A stretch of DNA of 64,000 nt. Source: Nocardia crassostreae. GTDB taxonomy: Bacteria; Actinomycetota; Actinomycetes; Mycobacteriales; Mycobacteriaceae. The position numbers and the translations under genes were made by a program. The notes under the pieces were generated by a model, which had not been told where the DNA came from, did no database searches, and worked only from the letters and a program-made list of their open reading frames with translations. Positions 25,462 through 33,425 of this stretch are shown here, one piece after another. Position 1 is the first letter of the stretch. Each line of letters starts with the position of its first letter. Where the stretch lies: assembly GCF_001613405.1 (NCBI RefSeq), contig NZ_BDCH01000020.1:310001-374000 (forward strand), given 5' to 3'.

Positions 25462-26945
25462 AGGCCCTTGGCCTCATCGCTCACGGGCGCCGTATCGCTT
25501 GCGGGGGTCAAGGGCGCGAGCACCTCCGAATCGAGCCGTCCGCGCACCCGATACCAGCCCGCCACCATGGCGGCCACCACGCCCAGGAACACCACCAGCG
25601 TGATGCGTCCGATCTCGTCGTCGAAGAACATGAGCACGACCACCGCGACCAGGAAGCCCAGCGTCGCGATATTGAGCACCGGCGCGAACGGCAACCGGAA
25701 TTCGGGCCGCTGGTATTCGCCCCGCTCGGCCTTGCGCACGAAGATCCAGTGGCAGATCATGATCGACGCCCAGGTGCCGACGATGCCCAGGCCCGCCAGG
25801 TTCAGCACGATCTCGAAAGCCTTGTGCGGCATCACCATATTGAGCACCACACCCGCGATGCCGACCACGCTGGTCATGAGGATGCCGCCGTAGGGGACGC
25901 CATTGCGGTTCATGCGCGCGGCGAAGCGCGGCGCGGCCCCGGCGACCGCCATGGAGCGCAGGGTGCGGCCGGTGGCGTACAGGCCCGCGTTCAGGCTGGA
26001 CATGGCGGCGGTCAGCACCACCAGGTTCATGACGTCTCCGGCATGCGGAATGCCGATCTTGCTCATGACCGTGACGAACGGGCTCTCGTCCCCGGAGTAG
26101 GCCGTCCACGGCAGCAGCAGCGTGAACAGCACGACCGAACCGGCGTAGAACAGGATGATCCGCCACATGATGGAGTTGACGGCCTTGGGCACCACGGCGC
26201 GCGGATTGTCGGATTCGCCCGCGGCGACGCCGATCATCTCGGTGCCGCCGAAGGCGAACACCACGCCGAGCGCGATGGTCAGCATGGGCGCCAGGCCCTT
26301 CGGGAACAGGCCGCCATTGTCGGTAATGGTGGAGATGCCCGGCACATGGCCGTCGATGGCGGTCCCGGTGACGATGAAACCAATGGCCACCAGCATGAAC
26401 ACCACGATGGTGCCGACCTTGATCAAGGCGAACCAGAACTCCAGCTCACCGAAGAGCCGGACCGACACCACATTGAGCACCACCACGACGGCCAGCGCGA
26501 CGAGCGCGAGCACCCACTGCGGAACCGGCACGAAGAACGACCAGAAGTGCGCGTACAGCGCGACCGCGGTGATATCCGCGACCAGGGTTGTGGACCAGTT
26601 GAGGAAGTACAGCCAGCCCACCGAGTACGCGCCGCGCTCGCCGAGGAATTCGCGGGCGTAGGACACGAATGCGCCGGACGACGGGCGGTACATGACCAGC
26701 TCGCCCAGGGCACGCACCACCATGAAGGTGAAGATGCCGCAGGTGATGTAGACGATGGCGAGCGACGGCCCGGCCAGCGCCATGCGGCCGCTGGCGCCGA
26801 GGAACAGGCCGGTGCCGATGGAACCGCCGATGGCGATCATCTGCATGTGCCGCTTGCGCAGGCCCTTCTGATAGCCGACGTCGCCCAGGTCGACTTTGGG
26901 CGCGGGGGTGTCGGCCGCGGGTTGCGGCGGTTGGTGGTGCTGCAT
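25458..26945 (-). CDS. Amino acid permease (asparagine/aspartate type, APC superfamily)
   Basis: Twelve-helix proton-coupled amino acid importer of the AAT family, 495 residues. KRHMQMIAIGGSIGTGLFLG at about 33-52 is the family N-terminal signature, followed by FVSYAREFLGERGAYSVGW and the helix-8 region ALGVVFAFGGTEMIGVAAGE. The ATG at 26945 has GAGGAAGG nine bases before it; the open frame extends further upstream but without a start signal. First gene of the asparagine/aspartate operon and divergent from the GntR regulator. Substrate assignment rests on the operon context and is inferred. Confidence 0.9.
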   Translation of the reverse strand: MQHHQPPQPAADTPAPKVDLGDVGYQKGLRKRHMQMIAIGGSIGTGLFLGASGRMALAGPSLAIVYITCGIFTFMVVRALGELVMYRPSSGAFVSYAREFLGERGAYSVGWLYFLNWSTTLVADITAVALYAHFWSFFVPVPQWVLALVALAVVVVLNVVSVRLFGELEFWFALIKVGTIVVFMLVAIGFIVTGTAIDGHVPGISTITDNGGLFPKGLAPMLTIALGVVFAFGGTEMIGVAAGESDNPRAVVPKAVNSIMWRIILFYAGSVVLFTLLLPWTAYSGDESPFVTVMSKIGIPHAGDVMNLVVLTAAMSSLNAGLYATGRTLRSMAVAGAAPRFAARMNRNGVPYGGILMTSVVGIAGVVLNMVMPHKAFEIVLNLAGLGIVGTWASIMICHWIFVRKAERGEYQRPEFRLPFAPVLNIATLGFLVAVVVLMFFDDEIGRITLVVFLGVVAAMVAGWYRVRGRLDSEVLAPLTPASDTAPVSDEAKGL

Positions 26946-27018
26946 GGAGAAACCTTCCTCGGACCCCTTCAGCCTCGTGAGCACGGCATTCGAGCGCTCA
27001 GGCAGTAAGGCTGTCAGG

Positions 27019-27029
27019 CTGTAAGACAG
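27019..27029. promoter_or_regulatory. Candidate GntR/FadR-type operator
   Basis: CTGTAAGACAG is a perfect 4-bp inverted repeat around AAG and contains GT-N3-AC, the core of the FadR-subfamily GntR operator. It lies between the divergent permease and GntR genes, 74 bp before the permease start. Confidence 0.45.
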
Positions 27030-27184
27030 GTAGAAGGTAATTGGGATCACACCCGCTGTCAATGCGGTGCTCCCCGACCCGTCTATTCCGGGTCATCCCA
27101 CTCCGTGAAACCGCAGGACCGAGCCTTTTTGCACCGCATCGGCCGAGTCTCCATACTGGTCGCGTGACGGTCGGAGAAGGACAG

Positions 27185-27841
27185 GTGCAGCGCATCGGCG
27201 CTACGGAGGCGGTCTTTCGGCGACTGAAGAGCCTGATCCAGGATGGCGAATACGCGGTCGGCGACCGTCTGCCCGGTGAAATCGCCCTCGCCAAGGAGTT
27301 CGGCGTGAGCCGCCCGGTCGTGCGCGAGGCGCTGCAAGCCTGCGCCATTCTCGGGCTCACCGAGACACACACCGGCCGCGGCACTTTCGTCATCTCCGCC
27401 AAGGAGAGCGCCAAACTGACCTTCGCCGGAATCGACGCCCGCGACCTCATCGAGGCGCGCCAGCTCGTCGAGATCCCGGCCGCCGGTTTCGCCGCCGATC
27501 GCCACAGTCCCGACCAGTTACGCCGCTTGTTCGACATCCTCGACCAGCTGGCCGCCACCACCGACGCTCACGAATGGGTCCGCCTCGACGGCGAACTGCA
27601 CACCGCCATCGCGGCCGCCAGCGGCAACACCATGCTCACCTCGACGGTCGCCGATACCCGCCGCGCCCTGGACGTGCAGTCCGAATTCCTCAATCTGACC
27701 CAGGACCGCCGCGCCGACTCCGACCGCGAACACGAGGCCATCGTGCGCGCCATCGAGGCCCGCTCCGCCGAGCGCGCGCGCCTGGCCATGGCCGATCACT
27801 TGGAACGCGTCGCCGAAACCATCGCCCGCATCGGGGACTGA
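27185..27841 (+). CDS. GntR-family regulator, FadR subfamily
   Basis: One-domain-plus-FCD transcription factor. From GTG 27185 it has 218 residues: winged helix at about 5-70 (VFRRLKSLIQDGEYAVGDRL, then LAKEFGVSRPVVREALQAC), then an all-helical FCD effector domain with a likely metal/ligand set of Asp and His residues (LDGELHTAIAAASGN, DREHEAIVRAIEARS). I chose GTG 27185 because GGAGAAGG sits six bases before it; GTG 27164 is also in frame. Divergent from the asparagine/aspartate operon, which it probably controls in response to an amino or dicarboxylic acid. Confidence 0.9.
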   Translation: MQRIGATEAVFRRLKSLIQDGEYAVGDRLPGEIALAKEFGVSRPVVREALQACAILGLTETHTGRGTFVISAKESAKLTFAGIDARDLIEARQLVEIPAAGFAADRHSPDQLRRLFDILDQLAATTDAHEWVRLDGELHTAIAAASGNTMLTSTVADTRRALDVQSEFLNLTQDRRADSDREHEAIVRAIEARSAERARLAMADHLERVAETIARIGD

Positions 27842-27844
27842 GGG

Positions 27845-28699
27845 TCACCAGCTCCCGTCGAAGAGGGCGGCGAGCGCCGGGGCGGAGTCCGCCGCGGTGG
27901 TCGTATTCGCCACGGTGACAACGATCATCGCCAGCGCCAGCAGGGCCGAGAACGCACCGAACGCTCCGGACAATCGTTTGGCGCGCCGGTCCGTGGATCG
28001 CGCGACGCCCAGCCACGACACCACGCTCATGCCGATCAGGGCGACCGCCACGCTCGCGGCGATCACCGCCATGGCCACGTGATAGCGCGCGAAGTCGTCG
28101 ACCATCACCTCTACGGGCGTCGATTGGTCGCCCGCATCCGGTGATTCGGCCAATCGCTGCCCGACTTGGCCGAGGGTCTCGGCGAGCCGCCCGTCCGCGG
28201 CCCCGTCGGTCAGCATCGGGAACAGCGACGAGAACGGCGCCACCACACCCTGAATATTGGCCATGACCAGCACCGCCGAGAACAGCGCGAGCATGGTGAC
28301 GAGGACGCCACCGGATGCCAGGGCGCGTTGCCGCCCCGGGCCGCGACCACCCGACCCCAGAAATGCCTTCCAGAGCAGCGCGCCGAGCGAAACGAGCACG
28401 ATCAGCAAGAGCGCGGCGATCACGGCCTTGGCCGCGTGGTAGCGAAGCCAGAAATCGACAATCCGCACCAGGCCCGCGGAGAACTCCGGATCCCCGGAAC
28501 TCCAGTAGTCGACGAACGCCGCGCCGAAATTCTCACGAATATCGGGCTCGTCGGCGAAGCTCGCACCCGGTTCCCGCGCCGCCAGTGTGCGCGGAGCGAC
28601 GACGAAGGCGACGGCGAGGACCGCGGCCAGGGCGGCCAGCACCGACAGCGTGCGCGTGGGCACCTCCGCGGATCGCGACGGAATTGCGGGACTGGACAA
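27845..28699 (-). CDS. Membrane protein with internal duplication
   Basis: Unrecognised 284-residue inner-membrane protein made of two similar halves. Each half has one helix, an extracytoplasmic loop of about 60 residues, then a RYHxAxAVIAA helix: DFWLRYHAAKAVIAALLLIV near residues 83-102 and DDFARYHVAMAVIAASVAVA near 203-222. A third pair of helices closes each half. The loops are acidic and have no cysteines. The ATG at 28699 has GGAGG-like purines upstream. Its stop is 4 bp from the GntR stop (convergent). Duplication and fusion of a two-helix ancestor is the simplest reading. Confidence 0.72.
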   Translation of the reverse strand: MSSPAIPSRSAEVPTRTLSVLAALAAVLAVAFVVAPRTLAAREPGASFADEPDIRENFGAAFVDYWSSGDPEFSAGLVRIVDFWLRYHAAKAVIAALLLIVLVSLGALLWKAFLGSGGRGPGRQRALASGGVLVTMLALFSAVLVMANIQGVVAPFSSLFPMLTDGAADGRLAETLGQVGQRLAESPDAGDQSTPVEVMVDDFARYHVAMAVIAASVAVALIGMSVVSWLGVARSTDRRAKRLSGAFGAFSALLALAMIVVTVANTTTAADSAPALAALFDGSW

Positions 28700-28850
28700 G
28701 GCGATTCCTCCGGCTCGATCGAGTGCGTGAACCGACCGCCATTCTGCACGGCGAGTTGGCCGGTCTCGAATCCGGAGTCGTGTGCGGGCGCCCTGCTCAC
28801 CGAGCTCCGCGATACCGCCGACGAGGTCGGCCGGGCGCTCGCGCCGGAGA

Positions 28851-29264
28851 CTACGGAGTGCACGCCCGGGAGATGGAGAGACTGTTCTCGTAGAGGTGAT
28901 GGCGGGTGATGCGGCCGTTCTCGACGGTCACATGGAGGGCGAACGGGCCCTCGAAGGACTTGCCGGTGGCGCGGACCGTACCGGAGACGTATCCGAACAG
29001 CGCGGCCTCGGTCCCATCGACGAGGAAGGCGTCGATGGTGGCCCGGGCGTCCTCGGGGACGACGTGCGACATGAGTTCGGCGAACTGAGCGCCGCATTCG
29101 GCGGCGGTGCTGCGGGGGCGAATCCAGGGGACGCCGGGATTGTCGGCGATGACCCAGTCGACTTCGTCCGCGAAGAGTGCGGTCATGGCGGCGGTATCGG
29201 CGGCGGCGCGGGCGGCGAGGAAGGCATTGACGGTGGCGCGGGTGTCTTCGGCAGTGACGCTCAT
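28851..29264 (-). CDS. SnoaL/NTF2-like fold protein
   Basis: Small cone-shaped alpha+beta barrel protein, 137 residues. The order helix (RATVNAFLAARAAADTAAM), ALFADEVDWVI strand, and terminal strands FALHVTVENGRITRHHLYE is that of SnoaL-like polyketide cyclase/ketosteroid-isomerase folds. These bind a hydrophobic ligand in the cone, and some are isomerases or hydrolases. The catalytic residues vary, so its function is open. It lies downstream of the DoxX-like gene on the same strand with 17 bp between them, so the two may be cotranscribed from the MarR-facing promoter. Confidence 0.8.
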   Translation of the reverse strand: MSVTAEDTRATVNAFLAARAAADTAAMTALFADEVDWVIADNPGVPWIRPRSTAAECGAQFAELMSHVVPEDARATIDAFLVDGTEAALFGYVSGTVRATGKSFEGPFALHVTVENGRITRHHLYENSLSISRACTP

Positions 29265-29281
29265 GCGGTGCTCCAGCGGGC

Positions 29282-29896
29282 CTAGTCGGTAACTTTTGGT
29301 GCAGAGGATGTTTGCAGGGTCCGGGAAGCGGGTCGATTACCTCTGAGGTAAGGGGGGCGATCGGCGGTGACCGCGATGAGCGCCGCGCCCGCCGCGATCA
29401 CCGGGACAGCGTAGGTCAGCATGTCGTCGACGCCGACCGAGGTGAGCATGGCGATGGTGGAGGCCGCCAGCAGGATTGCGGTGGCGGTGGCCGTGTAGCG
29501 GGTGCGGATGCCCAGGGCGAGGGCGATGCCGAGGCCGAGTTCGAGAGTGGTGGCGGTGGTGGCGGTGACCGCGGCCAGGGGGGTGGCGAAGTGGGGCAGC
29601 AGGGTTCGGGTGTAGTCGACGAATGCGCTGTAATCGCCCCAGGAGACGCCCGCGGCGCCGGGGCCGCCGAAGGCTCCGAATCGGTCGGCGACCGAACCGA
29701 GCAGCAGCAGGGCGATGAGAACCCGCGGAATGCGGAGCGGGGGAGTGTATTTGGCTGCGGTGAGGGCCGTCAGAGCGATCGCGATGACCACGGTGGCGGT
29801 GATCCAGCCGAGGGAACCGTGGCCGATCAGTAGCCAGGCCAGTTCGATTGCTACGGTGATTGCGATGCAGGCGAGTGCTGTCGTGCGTGCTGTCAT
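29282..29896 (-). CDS. DoxX-like membrane protein
   Basis: Four-to-six-helix inner-membrane protein of the DoxX-like group, 204 residues from ATG 29896, which has GGAG six bases upstream. Characteristic segments are PRVLIALLLLGSVADRFGAFGGPG, the VDYTRTLLPHFATPLAAVTATTA region and a glycine-rich helix after it. DoxX-type proteins appear in redox and thiol stress systems. It is divergent from a MarR regulator with 56 bp between starts and is followed by the SnoaL-like gene, so the pair is probably MarR-regulated. Confidence 0.8.
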   Translation of the reverse strand: MTARTTALACIAITVAIELAWLLIGHGSLGWITATVVIAIALTALTAAKYTPPLRIPRVLIALLLLGSVADRFGAFGGPGAAGVSWGDYSAFVDYTRTLLPHFATPLAAVTATTATTLELGLGIALALGIRTRYTATATAILLAASTIAMLTSVGVDDMLTYAVPVIAAGAALIAVTADRPPYLRGNRPASRTLQTSSAPKVTD

Positions 29897-29918
29897 GGCG
29901 AACTCCACTAGATAGTAA

Positions 29919-29929
29919 GGTGCTTGACC
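29919..29929. promoter_or_regulatory. Possible MarR operator between divergent genes
   Basis: GGTGCTTGACC has GGT/ACC inverted ends around five bases and includes TTGACC, a possible -35 element. It lies in the 56-bp region between the DoxX-like and MarR genes. Weak, position-based evidence only. Confidence 0.25.
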
Positions 29930-29952
29930 AAAGGGTAGAGAGGAGTCCGGAG

Positions 29953-30441
29953 ATGGTCAATCGCCTGACTAATCCGCTAGCGGATCGGCCTGCGCCGCTG
30001 GGCAATCTGCTGACCGCGGCCGCGCGCACCCTGGCCGCGGAGCTGGACGCGGGCATTGCGGCGGCAGGATTCGATGATGTGCGCGCGGCGCACGCACCGG
30101 TCTTCCAGGTGATCGATCCGGACGGCACCCGGCTCACGGTGCTGGCCGAACGAGCGGGAATGACCAAGCAGGCGATGGGCGAACTGGTGCGCTACCTGGG
30201 CACCCGCGGGTATGTCGAAACCGTCGCCGATCCCTCGGACGGGCGTGCGCGGCTCATCCGGCTCACCGCAGCCGGGTGGGCGGTGGCCGAGGCCGGGCTC
30301 GCCATCGTGGCCCGATTCGACGAACACCTCGACGCGATCGTGGGGCGCGCCGAGGTGCAGCGGCTGCGGAAGACATTGCACGCCATTATCGGTGGAGCCG
30401 GATCGACCCATGTGCGGGCGAAACCGCAACCCGAGTCCTGA
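29953..30441 (+). CDS. MarR-family transcriptional regulator
   Basis: Winged-helix regulator, 162 residues. The DNA-binding core runs LTVLAERAGMTKQAMGELVRYL, then the wing residues DPSDGRARLIRLT. An N-terminal helix pair and a C-terminal helix form the dimer interface. AGGAG and a second GGAG precede ATG 29953; an earlier in-frame start lies within the divergent promoter. MarR proteins usually repress the adjacent gene and respond to phenolic or oxidant ligands, here most likely the DoxX-like/SnoaL pair. Confidence 0.9.
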   Translation: MVNRLTNPLADRPAPLGNLLTAAARTLAAELDAGIAAAGFDDVRAAHAPVFQVIDPDGTRLTVLAERAGMTKQAMGELVRYLGTRGYVETVADPSDGRARLIRLTAAGWAVAEAGLAIVARFDEHLDAIVGRAEVQRLRKTLHAIIGGAGSTHVRAKPQPES

Positions 30442-30459
30442 GACCCGGCCGGAAACCGG

Positions 30460-31125
30460 TCAGCGGGTGCGGGTTTCGGACAGGACCTGGAGGGAGAGCA
30501 CGATCATCCAGGCGGCGACCACGACGCCCGCGATCCACAGCGGGATGAAGTTGTAGTAACCCTCGGCGTTCACGGTGGCTTGCACCGAAAAGCCCAGGAC
30601 GACATACGCGATCAGCGTGACGACGGTGTAGACCGCGAGCCCGTTCCGTCCGGCGCGACGCCAGCGCAGGGCGAAGACCACCATCGCGCCGACCGCGCCG
30701 ATCATGCCGACGATCGGTGCGACCGCGTGCAGCCAGCCGTGCCAGCTCAGCGTGTCGGGGCCGAGCGCGGGCGCGCCCTCCGGATATCCGAAGGCCGGAT
30801 CGGTGACGAAGACGCCGCCCGCGATCAGACCGATCCCGTGCAATGCCAGCCAGCGCGGACCCCAGGCGCCCGCGGGCTGACCGCGCAGGACCTCGCGCAC
30901 GCCGTAGGCGCCCGCAATGACGAGCAGACCGGAGATGACGAAGTTGGCGATATTGAGCCAGCCGAGGTCGCCGGTGCTCAACTGACTGAGCGGGTTCTTC
31001 ACCATGTCGAAGCCGTCGCGGGTGAGTCCGCCGAGGATGCCCGCGGCAATGAACAGCGTCGCGCCCGCGCCGACGGCGGGGACGAGGCGGCGGGCCTGTG
31101 TCGTGGGGGTGGATGTGGTTGTCAT
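30460..31125 (-). CDS. DUF998-type six-helix membrane protein
   Basis: Integral membrane protein, 221 residues, with six helices. NPLSQLSTGDLGWLNIANFV after helix 1 is the DUF998 hallmark, and the later helices carry the conserved WHGWLHAVAP and IAYVVLGFSVQ segments. The function of DUF998 proteins is not known; they recur beside regulators in actinobacteria. It ends 18 bp from the MarR stop (convergent). A terminator-like hairpin separates it from the hydrolase gene upstream. Confidence 0.82.
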   Translation of the reverse strand: MTTTSTPTTQARRLVPAVGAGATLFIAAGILGGLTRDGFDMVKNPLSQLSTGDLGWLNIANFVISGLLVIAGAYGVREVLRGQPAGAWGPRWLALHGIGLIAGGVFVTDPAFGYPEGAPALGPDTLSWHGWLHAVAPIVGMIGAVGAMVVFALRWRRAGRNGLAVYTVVTLIAYVVLGFSVQATVNAEGYYNFIPLWIAGVVVAAWMIVLSLQVLSETRTR

Positions 31126-31170
31126 ACCGATGAAGACGGTGCGAGGGCGCGAGAATGACCGCTGATCTGC

Positions 31171-31200
31171 CGAAAGCCCCGGGACCGGCCCGGGGCTTCG
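31171..31200 (-). terminator. Rho-independent terminator-like hairpin
   Basis: CGAAAGCCCCGGG pairs with CCCGGGGCTTCG (12 bp with one bulged A) 13 bp after the stop of the S15-like hydrolase gene on the minus strand. Confidence 0.7.
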
Positions 31201-31212
31201 GATCGGATTCGG

Positions 31213-32859
31213 TCAGGATGTCATGGGGATGTCGATGTAGGCCCCGTCCTGTCCGGCGGACAGGGCAATGGTGGCGCCCGCGTCGGTTTCGTCGCCGTAG
31301 AGAGGGTCCTTCGGGTCGATGACCAGCACGAGTCTGTGCAGGACCGGAATGCGATAGTCGGTGGCCTGCAGGTGCAGGCGCACCGGAGACGGGTGATTGG
31401 GCTGCTGGTTCTTCACCGTGGTCGCGGCATGGGTGATGATGCGCATGGCGCCGGTGAAGGGGTTGTGGTCGAAGAGGTAGGCCACCAGGGTGACGGCTTC
31501 GGTGGACGGGGTGACGGTCAGTTCGAGGTGCGGGATGCCCGCGATGTGCTGCGGTTTCAGGAAGACGGGCGTGGTGGTCCAGACCCCGGCGGCGGCGCGG
31601 TCGATCTCCGCGAAGCGCTGGCGCTTGGGCATGAGGAGACGCTCGGCGAAGCCGTCCATGACGAGCTTCTCCACGGCTTGGACCTGCTTCTCGTCCGCCT
31701 GGAAGCTGTGGCCGAAGGATGGCGGCGGGCTCAGTGTCAAAGTGCCGTCGGTGGATTCGGAGTTCGGCGCGGCGAGATGGTAGCGCCGCACGGGAAGCGA
31801 CCAGGAGCGCAGATCCGGGGCGGCCGCCGTGGTGAACGCGTGCATGGACTCGGTGTGGACGACGCCGTCGCGGGTGATGTCGTTGTCCTGCTCGCGCACG
31901 TAATGGTCGAGCCAGTCGTAGGCGGCCTCCGTGGTGCGGGTGTACACGCCGAGCATGAGGCCCGGGATCTCCACCGCGCCATGGTCGCCCACGGCCAGGT
32001 CCAGTCGCTTGGGGCCGGGGAAGCGGTCGAAATAGGCGAGCAACTGGTTCTGCGGGAAGATCGTTTCGTGCCAGAAGCTCGTGAAGAAGGTCGGCACGGG
32101 CCGCAGTTCTGCCTCCGGGATCTGCGCGGGTGATCGGGGTTTCGCGTAATCCAGGACGCCTTCGATATTGGTGTTGTCCTGGAAGTCGGCGAGGATCTTC
32201 ACCAATTCGGCGCTGGGACTCTCGCTGACCGACCCCAGGGCGGTCGCGGCCAGAATGTGCCGGGTGTCGTTGTCGTAGAGCGCTTCGCCCAGATCCGCCC
32301 AGGTGCTGAGCGCGGCAACGGCTTTGACCTTCGATTCGGGATTGTTCGCGACCAGCTGGCTGATGCCGGAACCGTAGGAGATCCCGGCCATGCCGATCCG
32401 ATTCTCGTCGATGTTCAGGTCGCTGTTGTCGATGGCCCATTTGATGACCGCGAGCCCGTCCGCGACGTCCTCGGGCCCGGCGACGGTCAGATCGCCCCCG
32501 GAGCCGGGCAGTCCGCGTTCGGTATAGGCGACAACGGCGTAGCCGCGCATCAACAGTCGAATAATCGCACCGGCGTACATCTTCCACCCGGTGGCATCCA
32601 GGCCCGCGGGCATGACGATCAGCGGGTGCGGGCCGCCGAGCAGCGGACGTGCGGCGAATCCGTCGAGCGATACGCCGCCATCGCCTTCGATGGTCACCGC
32701 GCCGAGGTTGCTCTGACTCCGGACGGCCGCGATATCGTCGGCCAGGTATTCGGGAACACCGGCGGTGCTCCCGTTGAGCAGGGCCTGTACGACCGCGTCG
32801 GCCATGGCCTCCTGGTCGGGTGCCAGCAACCGCAACCGATACTGATGAGCTTCTGACAT
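31213..32859 (-). CDS. X-Pro dipeptidyl-peptidase/CocE (S15)-like hydrolase
   Basis: Alpha/beta-hydrolase related to the S15/CocE group, 548 residues. The nucleophile elbow is GISYGSG (Ser161). The oxyanion/N-terminal strand is IVMPAGLDATGW, and an Asp/His pair should follow in the DLAVGDHGA and later regions. A C-terminal jelly-roll-like beta domain (LTVTPSTEAVTLVAYLFD) begins near residue 430, as in CocE-type enzymes. Start ATG 32859 has AAAGGA upstream; an in-frame extension of 28 residues exists. No signal peptide. Likely ester or amide substrate, unknown. Confidence 0.82.
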   Translation of the reverse strand: MSEAHQYRLRLLAPDQEAMADAVVQALLNGSTAGVPEYLADDIAAVRSQSNLGAVTIEGDGGVSLDGFAARPLLGGPHPLIVMPAGLDATGWKMYAGAIIRLLMRGYAVVAYTERGLPGSGGDLTVAGPEDVADGLAVIKWAIDNSDLNIDENRIGMAGISYGSGISQLVANNPESKVKAVAALSTWADLGEALYDNDTRHILAATALGSVSESPSAELVKILADFQDNTNIEGVLDYAKPRSPAQIPEAELRPVPTFFTSFWHETIFPQNQLLAYFDRFPGPKRLDLAVGDHGAVEIPGLMLGVYTRTTEAAYDWLDHYVREQDNDITRDGVVHTESMHAFTTAAAPDLRSWSLPVRRYHLAAPNSESTDGTLTLSPPPSFGHSFQADEKQVQAVEKLVMDGFAERLLMPKRQRFAEIDRAAAGVWTTTPVFLKPQHIAGIPHLELTVTPSTEAVTLVAYLFDHNPFTGAMRIITHAATTVKNQQPNHPSPVRLHLQATDYRIPVLHRLVLVIDPKDPLYGDETDAGATIALSAGQDGAYIDIPMTS

Positions 32860-33041
32860 GACCGTATCCTTTCGATCCTGCTCCGCCCGAACGCAGTTCA
32901 TGATCATGGCAGCGCAGGACTCACGAATTGTGGTTCGAAACAAGGACTTTGAATAGTCAGGCCAGACTGGATCAGATGCTACCGCCCGTGGTTGGGCCGC
33001 ACGGTCGAATCCGGCATCGTGCCAATCGGTTTCATATGCGG

Positions 33042-33074
33042 GAAGCCCCGGGGCCTAGCCTGCCCCGGGGCTTC
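33042..33074 (-). terminator. Strong terminator after the Y-RNA-like pair
   Basis: Perfect 13-bp GC-rich stem GAAGCCCCGGGGC/GCCCCGGGGCTTC around a 7-nt loop, 21 bp beyond the second tRNA-like RNA on the minus strand. Confidence 0.75.
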
Positions 33075-33094
33075 GGTGTCCGCCCATTTGCAAC

Positions 33095-33233
33095 ACGCCG
33101 ACACGTTTAAGAACGGAGTCAGTTTCAGGTTGACGTGACGCTCTGCGATTGAGCTACGGCCCATTGGTGGCTGGGCCGGCGGGAGTTGAACCCGCAGCCT
33201 TCACGTTGAGAAACCGTTCTCTCGATTCGGCGT
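33095..33233 (-). ncRNA. YrlA-type Y RNA candidate (permuted tRNA-like), copy B
   Basis: Read on the minus strand, the parts of a tRNA occur in permuted order. First comes CGTGA, AGGCT (variable loop), then a T-arm with 5-bp GCGGG/CCCGC stem and loop TTCAACT. Then the 3' acceptor CGGCCCA (33172-33178), followed by G, CCA and CCAA. Then the 5' acceptor TGGGCCG (33157-33163; perfect 7 bp), TA, the D-arm GCTC-AATCGCA-GAGC and TCACG, which pairs with CGTGA (5 bp). The outer ends pair again: AGAACGG/CCGTTCT and ACGCCGA/TCGGCGT (7 bp each). A closed acceptor end and a long paired foot replacing the anticodon loop is the plan of bacterial YrlA RNAs, which bind Ro60/Rsr. No Ro60 gene lies in the window. 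Confidence 0.7.
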
Positions 33234-33246
33234 TCGGCGGCGAATA

Positions 33247-33380
33247 CTGAAACTGGAGCGATAACGTGAGCTTGAAGGCGCGGTGCCTCTGCCGATTGGG
33301 CTATCCCGCCGTGTGTTGCGGGAGGAGGATTCGAACCTCCACTTGACCGCTGGGCCTGTCACATTGAACTTCTGTTTCAG
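33247..33380 (-). ncRNA. YrlA-type Y RNA candidate (permuted tRNA-like), copy A
   Basis: Same permuted layout as the following copy. Minus-strand order: GCGGT, CAAGT, T-arm GGAGG/CCTCC with loop TTCGAAT, 3' acceptor TCCCGCA (33317-33323), five-to-seven-base cap, 5' acceptor GGCGGGA (33304-33310; six pairs, last position G-A), TA, a D-arm with GCC/GGC and loop containing CGG, then ACCGC, which pairs with GCGGT. The foot is formed by AATGTGA/TCACGTT and, further out, CTGAAAC/GTTTCAG. No encoded CCA follows the 3' acceptor. A normal anticodon loop with U33 cannot be built by joining the ends, which argues for a tRNA mimic rather than a spliced tRNA. Same strand as copy B and the upstream protein gene. 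Confidence 0.65.
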
Positions 33381-33425
33381 CTTGCGCTCCTTGCGCACCA
33401 CCGACCCTAGCCGGTGGCGCGCGGG

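Noticed and set aside
33271..33310. Selenocysteine-type tRNA or amber suppressor in the tRNA-like pair
   Set aside because: CTTCAAG in copy A resembles a UCA anticodon loop, but flanking bases do not pair and no 8-bp acceptor is seen. In copy B, joining the ends would give TTCTCAA (anticodon CUC), not CUA, so neither can read UAG as drawn.
33201..33401. 66-codon minus-strand frame over the tRNA-like RNAs
   Set aside because: Overlaps base-paired RNA structure and shows Arg/Ser-rich noise without a ribosome-binding site.
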